A stretch of DNA of 33,758 nt, taken from positions 1 to 33,758 of the forward strand of contig JAFEEA010000019.1 of the NCBI GenBank assembly GCA_018241335.1, in the 5' to 3' direction. Shown piece by piece: positions 22,453 to 30,834 of this stretch (its first letter is position 1; each line of letters opens with the position of its first letter). The translations under genes and the position numbers were made by a program. This DNA comes from Pseudomonadota bacterium (GTDB taxonomy: Bacteria; Pseudomonadota; Alphaproteobacteria; Caulobacterales; Caulobacteraceae). The notes under the pieces were generated by a model. It worked only from the letters and a program-made list of their open reading frames with translations. It was not told the origin of the DNA and ran no database searches.

Positions 22453-23865
22453 ATGAACGCCAATATCGCGTCGATCGCCTACCTGATCTCGGGGGTCCTG
22501 TTCATCCTGGCCCTGCGCGGCCTCTCCAGCCCGGAGACCAGCCGGCGAGGCAACACCATGGGCATGGTCGGCATGACCATCGCCGTGGGCGTGACCCTGC
22601 TGACCCTGTGGACCGGCGGAGCGCTGGACCCGGTGACCATCGGCCTGATCCTGGCCGGGGTGGCCGTGGGCGGCGGTATCGGGGCGATCATCGCCCGGCG
22701 CGTGCCCATGACCTCGATGCCGCAGCTTGTCGCGGCCTTCCACTCGCTGGTGGGCATGGCGGCCTGCCTGGTGGCGGTGGCGGCGATCTACACCCCCGCG
22801 GCCTACGGCATCGCCACCGCCGACGGGGTAAAGCTGGAAAGCCTGATCGAGCTGAGCCTCGGCGTCGCCATCGGGGCCATCACCTTCACCGGTTCGGTGA
22901 TCGCCTTCGCCAAGCTGAACGGCAACATGTCCGGCGCGCCGATCATGCTGCCGGCCCGGCACCTGCTGAACATCCTCATCGGCCTGGCCATCGTGGCTCT
23001 GATCGTGACCCTGGTGATGAGCGGCGGCGACGCCAAGTGGGCCTTCTGGGGCATCTTCGCCCTGGCCCTGGTGGCCGGGATCACCCTGATCATCCCCATC
23101 GGCGGCGCCGACATGCCTGTCGTGGTGTCGATGCTGAACAGCTATTCCGGCTGGGCGGCGGCGGCGCTGGGCTTCACGCTGGAAAACATCACCCTGGTGA
23201 TCACCGGGGCCCTGGTGGGCTCATCCGGCGCCATCCTCAGCTACATCATGTGCAAGGGGATGAACCGCTCCTTCATCTCGGTGATCCTGGGCGGCTTCGG
23301 CGGCGACACGGCGACTGCCGGCGGCGGCAAGGTCGAGACCCGGCCGGTCAAGCAGGGCAGCGCCGACGACGCCGCCTTCATCATGAAGAACGCGTCCAAG
23401 GTGATCATCGTCCCCGGCTATGGCATGGCCGTGGCCCAGGCCCAGCACGCCCTTCGCGAAATGGCCGACAAGCTGAAGGAGGAGGGCGTGGAGGTGAAGT
23501 ACGCCATCCACCCCGTCGCCGGCCGCATGCCCGGCCACATGAACGTCCTGCTGGCCGAGGCCAACGTCCCCTACGACGAGGTCTTCGAGCTGGAGGACAT
23601 CAACGCCGAGTTCCCGACCGCCGACGTGGCCTTCGTGATCGGGGCCAACGACGTCACCAATCCGGCCGCCAAGACGGACCCGTCGTCGGCCATCTTCGGG
23701 ATGCCGATCCTGGACGTCGAGAAGGCCCGCACCGTGCTGTTCGTCAAACGGTCGATGGGCTCGGGCTACGCCGGGGTCGAGAACGAGCTCTTCTTCCGCG
23801 ACAACACCATGATGCTGTTCGCCGACGCCAAGAAGATGGTCGAGGGCATCGTCAAGGCGCTCTAG
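22453..23865 (+). CDS. pntB: NAD(P) transhydrogenase subunit beta
   Basis: This 470-residue protein carries the rest of the membrane domain II and the NADP(H)-binding domain III. The N-terminal part contains eight or more helices, including GNTMGMVGMTIAVGVTLLTL and the LNSYSGWAAAALGFTLENIT region. Domain III begins about residue 300. It holds the fingerprint GYGMAVAQAQHALREMADKL, then HPVAGRMPGHMNVLLAEANV, VIGANDVTNPAAKTDPSSAI and the final KRSMGSGYAGVENELFF. With pntAA and pntAB it forms the complete enzyme that uses the proton gradient to make NADPH. Start and length are normal. Confidence 0.96.
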   Translation: MNANIASIAYLISGVLFILALRGLSSPETSRRGNTMGMVGMTIAVGVTLLTLWTGGALDPVTIGLILAGVAVGGGIGAIIARRVPMTSMPQLVAAFHSLVGMAACLVAVAAIYTPAAYGIATADGVKLESLIELSLGVAIGAITFTGSVIAFAKLNGNMSGAPIMLPARHLLNILIGLAIVALIVTLVMSGGDAKWAFWGIFALALVAGITLIIPIGGADMPVVVSMLNSYSGWAAAALGFTLENITLVITGALVGSSGAILSYIMCKGMNRSFISVILGGFGGDTATAGGGKVETRPVKQGSADDAAFIMKNASKVIIVPGYGMAVAQAQHALREMADKLKEEGVEVKYAIHPVAGRMPGHMNVLLAEANVPYDEVFELEDINAEFPTADVAFVIGANDVTNPAAKTDPSSAIFGMPILDVEKARTVLFVKRSMGSGYAGVENELFFRDNTMMLFADAKKMVEGIVKAL

Positions 23866-23991
23866 ACGCGCCGTTTCCGGGCTCCCAGGCCGGCGATCGC
23901 TGTTGCGCGACGGACACGGCCGGACCCCGCGTGAAACAACCGGGGCCTGTGCGTCGTTGTGCTGTCGCATTCGGCGCCTACATCGGCCTTC

Positions 23992-24960
23992 ATGGGGCTG
24001 ATATTCAGAGTCTTGGCCGGGATCGTCCTGGCCCTGATCGCCTATGTCGCCCTGGGAGGCGCCATGACCGCCATCGCCGGGGCCCCGCCGGCCCGAGGCC
24101 AGCTCTACGACATCGGCGGCGGCCGACGCCTGCACATGGTCTGCGCCGGTCCGTCAAAGGCGAATGGCCCGACCGTCCTGCTGGAGGCCGGCGCCTTCGG
24201 CTTCTCGGCCGACTGGGGCGTGGTGCAGGACAAGCTGGCGGCCAGGGGCTTGCGTTCCTGCGCCTACGACCGGGCGGGCCTCGGCTTTTCCGATCCGGGG
24301 CCTAAGCCGCGTGACGGCTTGGCGGTGGAGGAAGATCTCGAAAAGCTGCTGGCGGCCGCGGGCGAGAAGGGGCCCTTCATCCTCTGCGGCCACTCCATGG
24401 CCGGCCTGCGCCTGCGGCTCTTCGCGGCGCGCAACCCGGCCCTGGTCAAGGGTGTGGTCCTGGTCGACGCGACCACGCCCGAGGCCATGGACAACAAGAT
24501 CATGCAGCACTTCGTGCAGACCTTCTCGAACCTCTCGCGCCTGGCGGCCTTCGGCGCCCAGGCCGGGCTGTTCAAGCCCCTGGTCTACACCCAGTATGGC
24601 GACAAGATCGGCCTCAGCGGGCCGGCCAAGGTCGAGAAGCGCTGGGCCTTCGCCAACGGCCGCCACAACTACTGGGCGGCCGAGGAGGTCCGTGACTGGC
24701 CCCTGGCGGCCCAGCAGGCGCGCGCCGCCGGCGCCTTCCCCGCCGACCTGCCGGTGGCCGTGGTCACCGCCGGCGCCGACAGCGGCGGCGCGCGCGCGAG
24801 CTGGAAGGCGATCCAGTCCGCCCCGGCGAAGGTCTCCCGCCATGGCTACGTCGACCATGTGGCCGGCGCGGCGCACGCGACCCTGCTGGGTCTCGACCAC
24901 GCCGACGCCATCGTGAAGGCCATCGAGCACGTCCGAGCCGCGGCGCTGCAGCACGCCTGA
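23992..24960 (+). CDS. Membrane-anchored or exported alpha/beta hydrolase
   Basis: This 322-residue serine hydrolase has an uncleaved-anchor-like or signal segment at its start (FRVLAGIVLALIAYVALGGA). The fold follows: HMVCAGPSKANGPTVLLEAG, the typical Arg/Asp strand CAYDRAGLGFSDPGP, the nucleophile elbow CGHSMAGLRL and the late His in DHVAGAAHATLLGL. The visible His and nucleophile indicate an active enzyme, with unknown substrate. ATG 23992 is chosen over GTG 23959, because it starts directly before the hydrophobic segment. Neither has a clear ribosome site. It stands alone between pntB and the ABC transporter genes. Confidence 0.85.
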   Translation: MGLIFRVLAGIVLALIAYVALGGAMTAIAGAPPARGQLYDIGGGRRLHMVCAGPSKANGPTVLLEAGAFGFSADWGVVQDKLAARGLRSCAYDRAGLGFSDPGPKPRDGLAVEEDLEKLLAAAGEKGPFILCGHSMAGLRLRLFAARNPALVKGVVLVDATTPEAMDNKIMQHFVQTFSNLSRLAAFGAQAGLFKPLVYTQYGDKIGLSGPAKVEKRWAFANGRHNYWAAEEVRDWPLAAQQARAAGAFPADLPVAVVTAGADSGGARASWKAIQSAPAKVSRHGYVDHVAGAAHATLLGLDHADAIVKAIEHVRAAALQHA

Positions 24961-25030
24961 AGGCCCACGTTTGCCGGCTGTTAAGGCGCCGCGGGCCTAG
25001 GCTCGTCGTGGCAAGACGGGGAGCTATCGC

Positions 25031-25954
25031 ATGGGGCCGGCGGCGGTCGTGCTGGAAGGCGTCACCAAGCGCTATGGCGGCTTCACGGCCGTTGACGACC
25101 TCTCGTTCCAGGCCGCCGCCGGGCGCATTCTGGGCTTCCTAGGCCCCAATGGCGCGGGCAAGACCTCGTCCATCCGCATGATGCTGGGCCTCATCGCCCC
25201 CACGTCCGGGCGCATTTCAGTGCTGGGCGAACCCGACGCCAGCAAGGTGCGCGCGCGCATCGGCTTTCTGCCGGAGGAGCGCGGCCTCTACCGGCGGATG
25301 ACGCCGGTCAGCGCCATCGCCTTCCTGGCTTCGCTGAAGGGCATGGCGCCGGCGGAAGCGCGGCGCCGCGCCCGCTCGCTTCTCGAAGAACAAGGCCTGG
25401 GCGCGGCCATGGACCGCCAGATCCGCTCGCTCTCCAAGGGCATGGCCCAGAAGGTCCAGCTTCTGTCCGCCCTGGCGCACGAGCCGGACCTGGTGATCCT
25501 GGACGAGCCGTTCTCCGGCCTCGATCCGGTGAACCAGCAGTCGCTGGAGGCGATCATCCGCAAGCTGGCCGATCGCGGCGCGACGGTGATCTTCTCCACG
25601 CACGTCATGCAGCACGCCGAGCGTCTGTGCGACCACGTCGTCCTGCTGGCCGGCGGGCGCAAGGTGTTCGACGGATCGGTCGCCGAAGCCCGCGGCGCGG
25701 CGCCGCGCACCCTGGTGTTGGAAGGACCCTTCGATCCGGCGGCGGTCAGCGACCTGCCCGGCCTGGAAGGACTGGCGAGCGAGGCCGCTGACGGCGGCGG
25801 CGTGCGCGTCACCGCCGCCCTGCGCGCCGGCGCCCCGGCCCAGGACGTGCTGAAGGCCGCCTTCGCCAAGGGCCTCGACATCCAGCGTTTCGAGCTCAAG
25901 GAGCCGCACCTGCACGACGCGTTCATCGTCCTGACCCAGGGAGCCCCGGCATGA
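25031..25954 (+). CDS. ABC exporter ATP-binding protein, NatA-like
   Basis: This 307-residue ATPase has one nucleotide-binding domain with Walker A FLGPNGAGKTSS, a Q-loop region GFLPEERGLYRRMTP, signature SLSKGMAQKVQ, Walker B LVILDEPFSGLD and the switch His in IFSTHVMQHAE. A C-terminal extension of about 80 residues (from EARGAAPRTLVLEGPF) matches the DUF4162 tail of NatA-type exporters. It pairs with the permease at 25951, with which it overlaps by four bases (ATGA), so the two subunits are translationally coupled. NatAB in Bacillus exports sodium; the substrate here is not known. Confidence 0.93.
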   Translation: MGPAAVVLEGVTKRYGGFTAVDDLSFQAAAGRILGFLGPNGAGKTSSIRMMLGLIAPTSGRISVLGEPDASKVRARIGFLPEERGLYRRMTPVSAIAFLASLKGMAPAEARRRARSLLEEQGLGAAMDRQIRSLSKGMAQKVQLLSALAHEPDLVILDEPFSGLDPVNQQSLEAIIRKLADRGATVIFSTHVMQHAERLCDHVVLLAGGRKVFDGSVAEARGAAPRTLVLEGPFDPAAVSDLPGLEGLASEAADGGGVRVTAALRAGAPAQDVLKAAFAKGLDIQRFELKEPHLHDAFIVLTQGAPA

Positions 25955-27231
25955 CCCGGATCATGAGGATCGCGGTCAGGGACTACCTGGCCTATGTGCG
26001 GACCATCGGCTTTTGGCTGTCCATCGTGCTGATGCCGGTGGGCATGTCGGTGTTCGGCTTCGCCTCGACCATGATGGACCGTTCAAGCCCGGCGCCGGCC
26101 GTGGCGGTGGTGGACTTCACCGGCGGCCGCTATGCGCACGCCCTCAGGCAGGCCTTCGCCGCCGCGGAGCCTCAGGAACGGCCGGCCGCCCTGCTGGTCC
26201 CCGCCGCCGGCGGCCCTTTCCCCGACCCGGCGACGGCGACGGCGCGCCTGAAGCCGCTGGTGGCCAGCCGTGGCGGCGCGCCCGGCAGTCTCGACGCGGC
26301 GGTGATCATCCGGCCAAGCGGCGATGGAGTCGCCATCGACCTGTGGACCCGCAACGCCGCCGATCCCTCGTTGGAGCGCGCCGTACGCCTGGCCGCGGGA
26401 GACGAACTGCGCCGCGAGAGGCTGGAAAAGGCCGGGGTCAACGCGGCCCAGCTCAAGGCCATCGACGCCTTGAAGCCCCAGATCACCGCCTATTCGCCCA
26501 AGGCCGCCGGAGAGCGCGTGTCTTTGCGCGACAAGCTGCCGGGGTTGGCAGGCTTCGCCATGGGCATCCTTTTGTGGATGGTGGTCTTCACCGGCGCGGG
26601 CATGCTGCTCAACAGCGTGATCGAGGAGAAGTCGAGCCGCATTCTTGAGGTGATGCTCACCTCGGCCAGCGTCCCGGAGATCATGACCGGCAAGATCCTG
26701 GGCGTGGCTGCGGTGACCGCCACAGTCCTGGCCGTGTGGCTGACCCTGGCCGCCACGGTGCTGTCGCTTCAGTTCCCCGACGTGGCCGCGGATCTGGCCT
26801 CGATCCTCTTCACGGGCGGGATGATCGGCTACCTGCTGCTGTTCTTCGTCGGCGGCTACCTGATGTTCGCCACGCTCTATGTCACCGTCGGCGCGTTTTG
26901 CGAGACCACCCGCGAGGCCCAGACGCTGCTGGGGCCCATGATGATCCTGTTGTCCCTGCCGGTGGCGTTCATGAGCCAGGCCATCACCCATCCGGATTCG
27001 CCCCTGCTGGAGACCCTGTCCTGGGTGCCGATCTTCACCCCGTTCATGATGGCGGCGCGGGCGGCGAGCGACCCTCCGGCCTGGGAGGTGGCGGGCACGG
27101 CGGCCCTCATGTTCGCCACCACGGCGCTGGAGCTTTGGGTGGCTGGGCCGGCATTCAAGTCCGGTGCGCTTTCCACCGGGCGCTTCGAGCTCAAGGTCTT
27201 CTTCGCCAGCCTGGTGCGGCGCCAGACCTGA
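25951..27231 (+). CDS. ABC exporter permease, NatB-like
   Basis: This 426-residue inner-membrane permease has a first helix near residues 17-38 (FWLSIVLMPVGMSVFGFAST), a large extracytoplasmic domain to about residue 195, and several C-terminal helices. The cytoplasmic coupling segment SVIEEKSSRILEVMLTSASV is the hallmark of the ABC2_membrane_3 / NatB family. Later helices include YLLLFFVGGYLMFATLYVTV and MMILLSLPVAFMSQAI. It ends at a strong bidirectional terminator (27270-27300). Confidence 0.93.
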   Translation: MTRIMRIAVRDYLAYVRTIGFWLSIVLMPVGMSVFGFASTMMDRSSPAPAVAVVDFTGGRYAHALRQAFAAAEPQERPAALLVPAAGGPFPDPATATARLKPLVASRGGAPGSLDAAVIIRPSGDGVAIDLWTRNAADPSLERAVRLAAGDELRRERLEKAGVNAAQLKAIDALKPQITAYSPKAAGERVSLRDKLPGLAGFAMGILLWMVVFTGAGMLLNSVIEEKSSRILEVMLTSASVPEIMTGKILGVAAVTATVLAVWLTLAATVLSLQFPDVAADLASILFTGGMIGYLLLFFVGGYLMFATLYVTVGAFCETTREAQTLLGPMMILLSLPVAFMSQAITHPDSPLLETLSWVPIFTPFMMAARAASDPPAWEVAGTAALMFATTALELWVAGPAFKSGALSTGRFELKVFFASLVRRQT

Positions 27232-27269
27232 GCCTCAGCCCGTCGATGGCGCAGAGAGCGGGCACGACA

Positions 27270-27300
27270 AAGGCCGCGTGGGGCGACCCCACGCGGCCTT
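27270..27300. terminator. Bidirectional intrinsic terminator
   Basis: AAGGCCGCGTGGGG (27270-27283) and CCCCACGCGGCCTT (27287-27300) are perfect 14-base inverted repeats around a three-base CGA loop. This very stable hairpin lies 38 bases after the permease stop and 27 bases after the rpsU stop on the other strand, so it can end both convergent transcripts. The A/T pairs at the stem base supply short U runs in each direction. Confidence 0.85.
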
Positions 27301-27327
27301 CAAATCTCGTCAACCAGCCGGCGCTGT

Positions 27328-27564
27328 CTAGGCGCGCGCGGGCTTCTTCGGCGCGGCGATCAGGCCTTCGCGCTGAGCGCGCTTGCGGGCCAGCTTGCGC
27401 GCGCGGCGCACGGCTTCGGCCTTTTGACGGGCGCGCTTCTCGGACGGCTTTTCGTAGTGCACGTGCCGCTTCATTTCGCGGAACGAGCCTTCGCGCTGCA
27501 TCTTCTTCTTCAGGGCCTTGAGCGCCTGATCGACATTATTGTCGCGGACGAAAATCTGAACCAC
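27328..27564 (-). CDS. rpsU: 30S ribosomal protein S21
   Basis: This 78-residue very basic protein of the small ribosomal subunit is needed for initiation on many mRNAs. It is recognised by [20 protein letters not shown] and [20 protein letters not shown], followed by an Arg/Lys-rich tail ending APKKPARA. The start is GTG 27564: AGGAGG lies a few bases upstream (TTTG between), and the family sequence begins Met-Val-Gln-Ile. The open frame extends far upstream without a stop, so a longer start is possible on paper but has no family support. It is monocistronic, with a structured leader and the shared terminator. Confidence 0.93.
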   Translation of the reverse strand: MVQIFVRDNNVDQALKALKKKMQREGSFREMKRHVHYEKPSEKRARQKAEAVRRARKLARKRAQREGLIAAPKKPARA

Positions 27565-27582
27565 CAAACCTCCTCGCGGTGT

Positions 27583-27663
27583 CCCGTGCGGATCACGGGC
27601 CGACGCCTCCGGGGGGACCCCCCTCCGGAACAAGGCGCGGCTGATACCAGACAGCCCGAGCTT
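27583..27663 (-). promoter_or_regulatory. Candidate rpsU promoter and structured leader
   Basis: On the minus strand TGGACA and, 17 bases later, TATCAG form a candidate promoter around 27640-27670, giving a leader of about 70-80 bases before the GTG. The leader holds two hairpins: GGGGGG/CCCCCC at 27611-27623 and CCCGTG/CACGGG at 27583-27599 with a five-base loop. The second ends about ten bases before the Shine-Dalgarno region. It could take part in S21 autoregulation, but no known S21 leader motif was recognised. Confidence 0.35.
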
Positions 27664-27708
27664 TGTCCATGGCGAGACGGGCGGAATTGAGGCGTGTAGA
27701 CTGGGCGC

Positions 27709-28374
27709 ATGAACGATGTGGCGAACGACCTGGCCCCCGTCGGCGACGATTGGGCCGAGGCCCTGGAGGCGCGGCTGCTCGACGCGGCCGTCTCCCTGGC
27801 CCCCAAGTACGGCTGGTCCGGCCTGATGCTGAAGGCGGCTTCGCGCCGGCTGGGCCTTTCGGCGGCTGACGTCAGCCTGGTCCTGCCCGAAGGGCCCCGC
27901 GATCTGGCGGCGCTGCTGGCGCGTCGGCACGACGGGGCGGCGCTGCGGGCGCTGGACCACATCGATGCGGCTTCGCTGAAGATTCGCGAGCGTATCCGCG
28001 TCGCCGTCCTGGCGCGGACCGCGGCGGCGGCGGCGGACGAGGCGGCCGTGCGCCGCTGGTCCGGCTTTCTGGCCCTGCCGACCAATATCCCCCTGGCTTT
28101 GCGCCTGACGTGGGAGAGCGCCGATCTCCTGTGGCGGTGGGCCGGCGACACGGCGACGGACGAGAACCACTATTCCAAGCGGGCGATCTTGTCGGAGATC
28201 CTGATCAGCACCCTGGCCATCCAGCTGTCGTCGGGCGCCAACGCAGCCGCCGCGCACCTGGACGGCCGCATCGAGGCGGTGATGGCCTTCGAGAAGTGGA
28301 AGGCGGGCGTTCGCCCCTTCGACGGCGCGCGGCGCCTGGCGGCGAGCCTTGGCCGGATGCGCTACGCCGGCTGA
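27709..28374 (+). CDS. coq9: COQ9-family protein, ubiquinone biosynthesis
   Basis: This 221-residue protein resembles the TetR-like helical fold of COQ9, a lipid-binding accessory protein that presents quinone intermediates to COQ7-type hydroxylases. The N-terminal half ([20 protein letters not shown], then [20 protein letters not shown]) is like a TetR head. The family core near residue 145 reads [20 protein letters not shown] followed by [17 protein letters not shown], corresponding to the conserved COQ9 lipid-binding helices. The tail KWKAGVRPF is also typical. It converges on purK with 20 bases between stops. It has no signal peptide and acts at the cytoplasmic face of the membrane. Confidence 0.87.
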   Translation: MNDVANDLAPVGDDWAEALEARLLDAAVSLAPKYGWSGLMLKAASRRLGLSAADVSLVLPEGPRDLAALLARRHDGAALRALDHIDAASLKIRERIRVAVLARTAAAAADEAAVRRWSGFLALPTNIPLALRLTWESADLLWRWAGDTATDENHYSKRAILSEILISTLAIQLSSGANAAAAHLDGRIEAVMAFEKWKAGVRPFDGARRLAASLGRMRYAG

Positions 28375-28394
28375 ACCCCCACGGGCCGGTCGGT

Positions 28395-29480
28395 CTAGCG
28401 CGGCAGGGGCGTCAGGCGATTGACGTGGCCCATCTTGCGGCCGGGGCGCGCCTCGCCCTTGCCATAGAGCCACAGGCGGGTCTCCGGCTCCTGCGCCAGC
28501 TTGCGCCAGGCGTTCGCCTCCTCGCCCAGAAGGTTGGTCATCTCCACCTGGGCCAGGGCTTCGGTCGGCCCAAGCGGCCAGCCGGCGATGGCGCGGATGT
28601 GCTGCTCGAACTGGTCCACCTCGCAGCCGTCCAGCGTCCAGTGGCCGGTGTTGTGGACGCGGGGGGCGAACTCGTTGACCAGCAGCTTGCCGTCGTCGCG
28701 CTCGAACATCTCCACCCCGATCACGCCGACATAGTCCAGGGCCGCCAGGATGGTGGCGACGATGCGCTCGGCCTCGGCCAGCACGCGCGGCGTCGCCGAG
28801 GCCGGCGCCCGGGCGCGGCGCAGGATGCCGGCCTCGTGGTGGCTCTCGGTCAGGGGATAGAGTGCGATCTCGCCGCTGCGGCCGCGGGCTGCGACGACCG
28901 CCACTTCGCGCCGGAAGTCGGCCGGGGTCTCGGCGACGCAGGGCTGGCCGCCCAGCGCCTTCCAGGCCGTCGTCGCGCCGCCGGCGCCGTGAACCCAGAT
29001 CTGACCCTTGCCGTCATAGCCGCCGCGCCGGGTCTTGAGCAGCAGCGGCGCGCCGAGGTTCGCCAGGGCGGCGCGCAGGTCGGCGACGCTGTCGACGGCG
29101 GCGAAGCCCACGGTGGGCGCGCCGGCCCCGTTGAGGAAGGTCTTTTCCGCCAGACGGTCCTGGGCGATGCCCAGGGCGCGGGCGTCCGGCGCCACGGCCG
29201 CGCCCAGTTCCGCCAGACGATCCAGGGCGGCTGCGGGCACGTTCTCGAACTCGAAGGTGATGACGTCCGAGACGTCCGCCAGCGCCTTCAGTCCCTCGGG
29301 GTCGTCATAGGCCGCCACGATGGCGTGGGCGGCCACGCGGGCGGCGGGGGCGTCCGGCTCCGGGTCCAGGATGGCGACGTCGAAGCCGAGACGCGCGGCG
29401 GCGAGGGCCAGCATGCGGCCAAGCTGGCCGCCGCCAAGGACGCCGATGGTGGAGCCGGGGGGAAGGGGAAAGTCGGGCAC
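28395..29480 (-). CDS. purK: N5-carboxyaminoimidazole ribonucleotide synthase
   Basis: This 361-residue ATP-grasp enzyme converts AIR, ATP and bicarbonate to N5-CAIR in purine biosynthesis. It has the N-terminal [38 protein letters not shown], the ATP-grasp glycine loop [15 protein letters not shown] and the catalytic stretch [20 protein letters not shown]. It ends [11 protein letters not shown], typical of PurK. The start is GTG 29480, ten bases after the purE stop, so the two genes form a purEK operon. Length is normal and no key residue is missing. Confidence 0.95.
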   Translation of the reverse strand: MPDFPLPPGSTIGVLGGGQLGRMLALAAARLGFDVAILDPEPDAPAARVAAHAIVAAYDDPEGLKALADVSDVITFEFENVPAAALDRLAELGAAVAPDARALGIAQDRLAEKTFLNGAGAPTVGFAAVDSVADLRAALANLGAPLLLKTRRGGYDGKGQIWVHGAGGATTAWKALGGQPCVAETPADFRREVAVVAARGRSGEIALYPLTESHHEAGILRRARAPASATPRVLAEAERIVATILAALDYVGVIGVEMFERDDGKLLVNEFAPRVHNTGHWTLDGCEVDQFEQHIRAIAGWPLGPTEALAQVEMTNLLGEEANAWRKLAQEPETRLWLYGKGEARPGRKMGHVNRLTPLPR

Positions 29481-29490
29481 GGAAGGCTGT

Positions 29491-29982
29491 CTAGCCGTCC
29501 TCGACCGTTTCGGCCACGCCTTGCGTCAGTTTCGCCCGATGCGCCGCCAGCCGGGCGGCCAGGCCCTCGTCGCCGAGCGCCAGGATCTGGGCCGCCAGCA
29601 GGCCGGCGTTGCGCGCGCCCGCCTCGCCGATCGCCAGGGTCGCCACGGGCACACCGGCCGGCATCTGGACGATCGACAGCAGGGAATCGAGGCCGTTCAG
29701 CGTCCGCGACTGCACCGGCACGCCCAGGACCGGCAGCTCGGTCAGCGACGCCGTCATGCCGGGCAGGTGAGCGGCGCCGCCAGCGCCGGCGATGATGATC
29801 TTGAACCCGGCCGCCTTGGCGCCCTTGGCGAAGTCGTACATGCGGTCGGGCGTGCGGTGCGCGGAGACGACCTTGGCCTCCCAGGCGACGCCCAGGGCGT
29901 CCAGGCTGTCGGCGGCGCCCTTCATGGTGGGCCAGTCCGAACGGCTGCCCATGACGATAGCGACGGGCGCGGCGGCGCTCAT
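29491..29982 (-). CDS. purE: N5-carboxyaminoimidazole ribonucleotide mutase
   Basis: This 163-residue enzyme isomerises N5-CAIR to CAIR, the step after PurK. It has the phosphate-binding start [17 protein letters not shown], the active-site [18 protein letters not shown] with the catalytic His, and [21 protein letters not shown] 29982 is chosen because it gives the normal N terminus. Upstream in-frame starts would run through the promoter and the divergent gene. A promoter is visible at 30031-30058 and a GGGGA stretch lies before the ATG. It is the first gene of the purEK operon and divergent from the GGDEF gene. Confidence 0.96.
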   Translation of the reverse strand: MSAAAPVAIVMGSRSDWPTMKGAADSLDALGVAWEAKVVSAHRTPDRMYDFAKGAKAAGFKIIIAGAGGAAHLPGMTASLTELPVLGVPVQSRTLNGLDSLLSIVQMPAGVPVATLAIGEAGARNAGLLAAQILALGDEGLAARLAAHRAKLTQGVAETVEDG

Positions 29983-30030
29983 GTGAAATATCCCCAAAGT
30001 CGAAGCAAGGCCTGGCCCGCGAGGCGAGGC

Positions 30031-30058
30031 AGTATAGGCGTCGACTTGTCGCCCGCAA
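30031..30058 (-). promoter_or_regulatory. Promoter of purEK
   Basis: On the minus strand TTGCGG (30058-30053) and TATACT (30036-30031) are separated by 16 bases. Transcription would begin about 40 bases before the purE ATG. The divergent diguanylate cyclase promoter must overlap this stretch. Confidence 0.5.
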
Positions 30059-30105
30059 CCAATGCCGCTTAGGATTCTCCTGACCGCCTGAAAAGTGATT
30101 CCGCG

Positions 30106-30831
30106 ATGAAGATCTCCAACGCCGCCGCCGAGCCGTTCTCCGCCATCCGGCGGCGTGCGCTCGCCCAGGCGGGAGCCCAGGCCGCGCCGACATCGGCGGC
30201 CGCCGACACCAGCGCCTTCCTGGGCCTCGATCCGGTGGAGATGACCCCGGCGGTTCGCGCGGCCCTGCAGACCCTGATCACGGAACTGGACGACCTTAAG
30301 CGGGAGGTCTCGCGGCTGAAGACCCAGCTCGCCGAGGCCGAGGAAATGGCCGACCGCGATCCCCTGACGCCGGTCAAGAACCGCCGCGCCTTCGCCCGCG
30401 AGGTCCAGCGCGCCTCCAACTTCCTGCGCCGCTACGGCGGCTCCGCCAGCGTCGTCTACTTCGATCTGGACGGGTTCAAGAGCGTCAACGACCGCTTCGG
30501 GCACGCCGCTGGCGACGCCGCCCTCTGCGCCGTCGCCGAGCGCCTGGCGCTCAATGTCCGTGAATCCGACGTGGTCGGACGAATGGGCGGGGACGAGTTC
30601 GCCGTCGTGCTCACGCAGGCCGACCGGCAGACCGCGGAAGCCAAGGCCGAGGCCCTTGCCGCCCTGGTCGAGCGAGAGCCCGTGCAGTGCGGCGAATGGT
30701 CGGTGCCGCTGCACATTTCCTACGGCGTCAGGGAAATCACCCCGGACGCGGATGCCGAGGTCGTCATCGCCGAGGCCGACGCCGTGATGTTCGTCAGCAA
30801 GCGCGCCCGCGTCGCCGTCGGCGGTCGCTGA
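30106..30831 (+). CDS. Diguanylate cyclase with N-terminal coiled coil, DgcB-like
   Basis: This 241-residue GGDEF protein makes cyclic di-GMP from two GTP. Residues 1-50 are Ala-rich and low in structure, and about 55-82 form a coiled coil ([20 protein letters not shown]) that would dimerise it. The catalytic domain starts [14 protein letters not shown], with [15 protein letters not shown], the active-site GGDEF at 161-165 and the inhibitory site RxxD (RESD, 152-155) five residues before it, so product inhibition is expected. There is no membrane segment or sensor domain. The layout and the start MKIS resemble Caulobacter DgcB, from memory. It is divergent from purE and converges on the esterase gene with a three-base gap. 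Confidence 0.93.
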   Translation: MKISNAAAEPFSAIRRRALAQAGAQAAPTSAAADTSAFLGLDPVEMTPAVRAALQTLITELDDLKREVSRLKTQLAEAEEMADRDPLTPVKNRRAFAREVQRASNFLRRYGGSASVVYFDLDGFKSVNDRFGHAAGDAALCAVAERLALNVRESDVVGRMGGDEFAVVLTQADRQTAEAKAEALAALVEREPVQCGEWSVPLHISYGVREITPDADAEVVIAEADAVMFVSKRARVAVGGR

Positions 30832-30834
30832 TCG

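Noticed and set aside
24961..24998. AGGCCC/GGGCCT inverted repeat before the ABC genes
   Set aside because: Six-base arms with a 26-base loop are expected by chance in this base composition.
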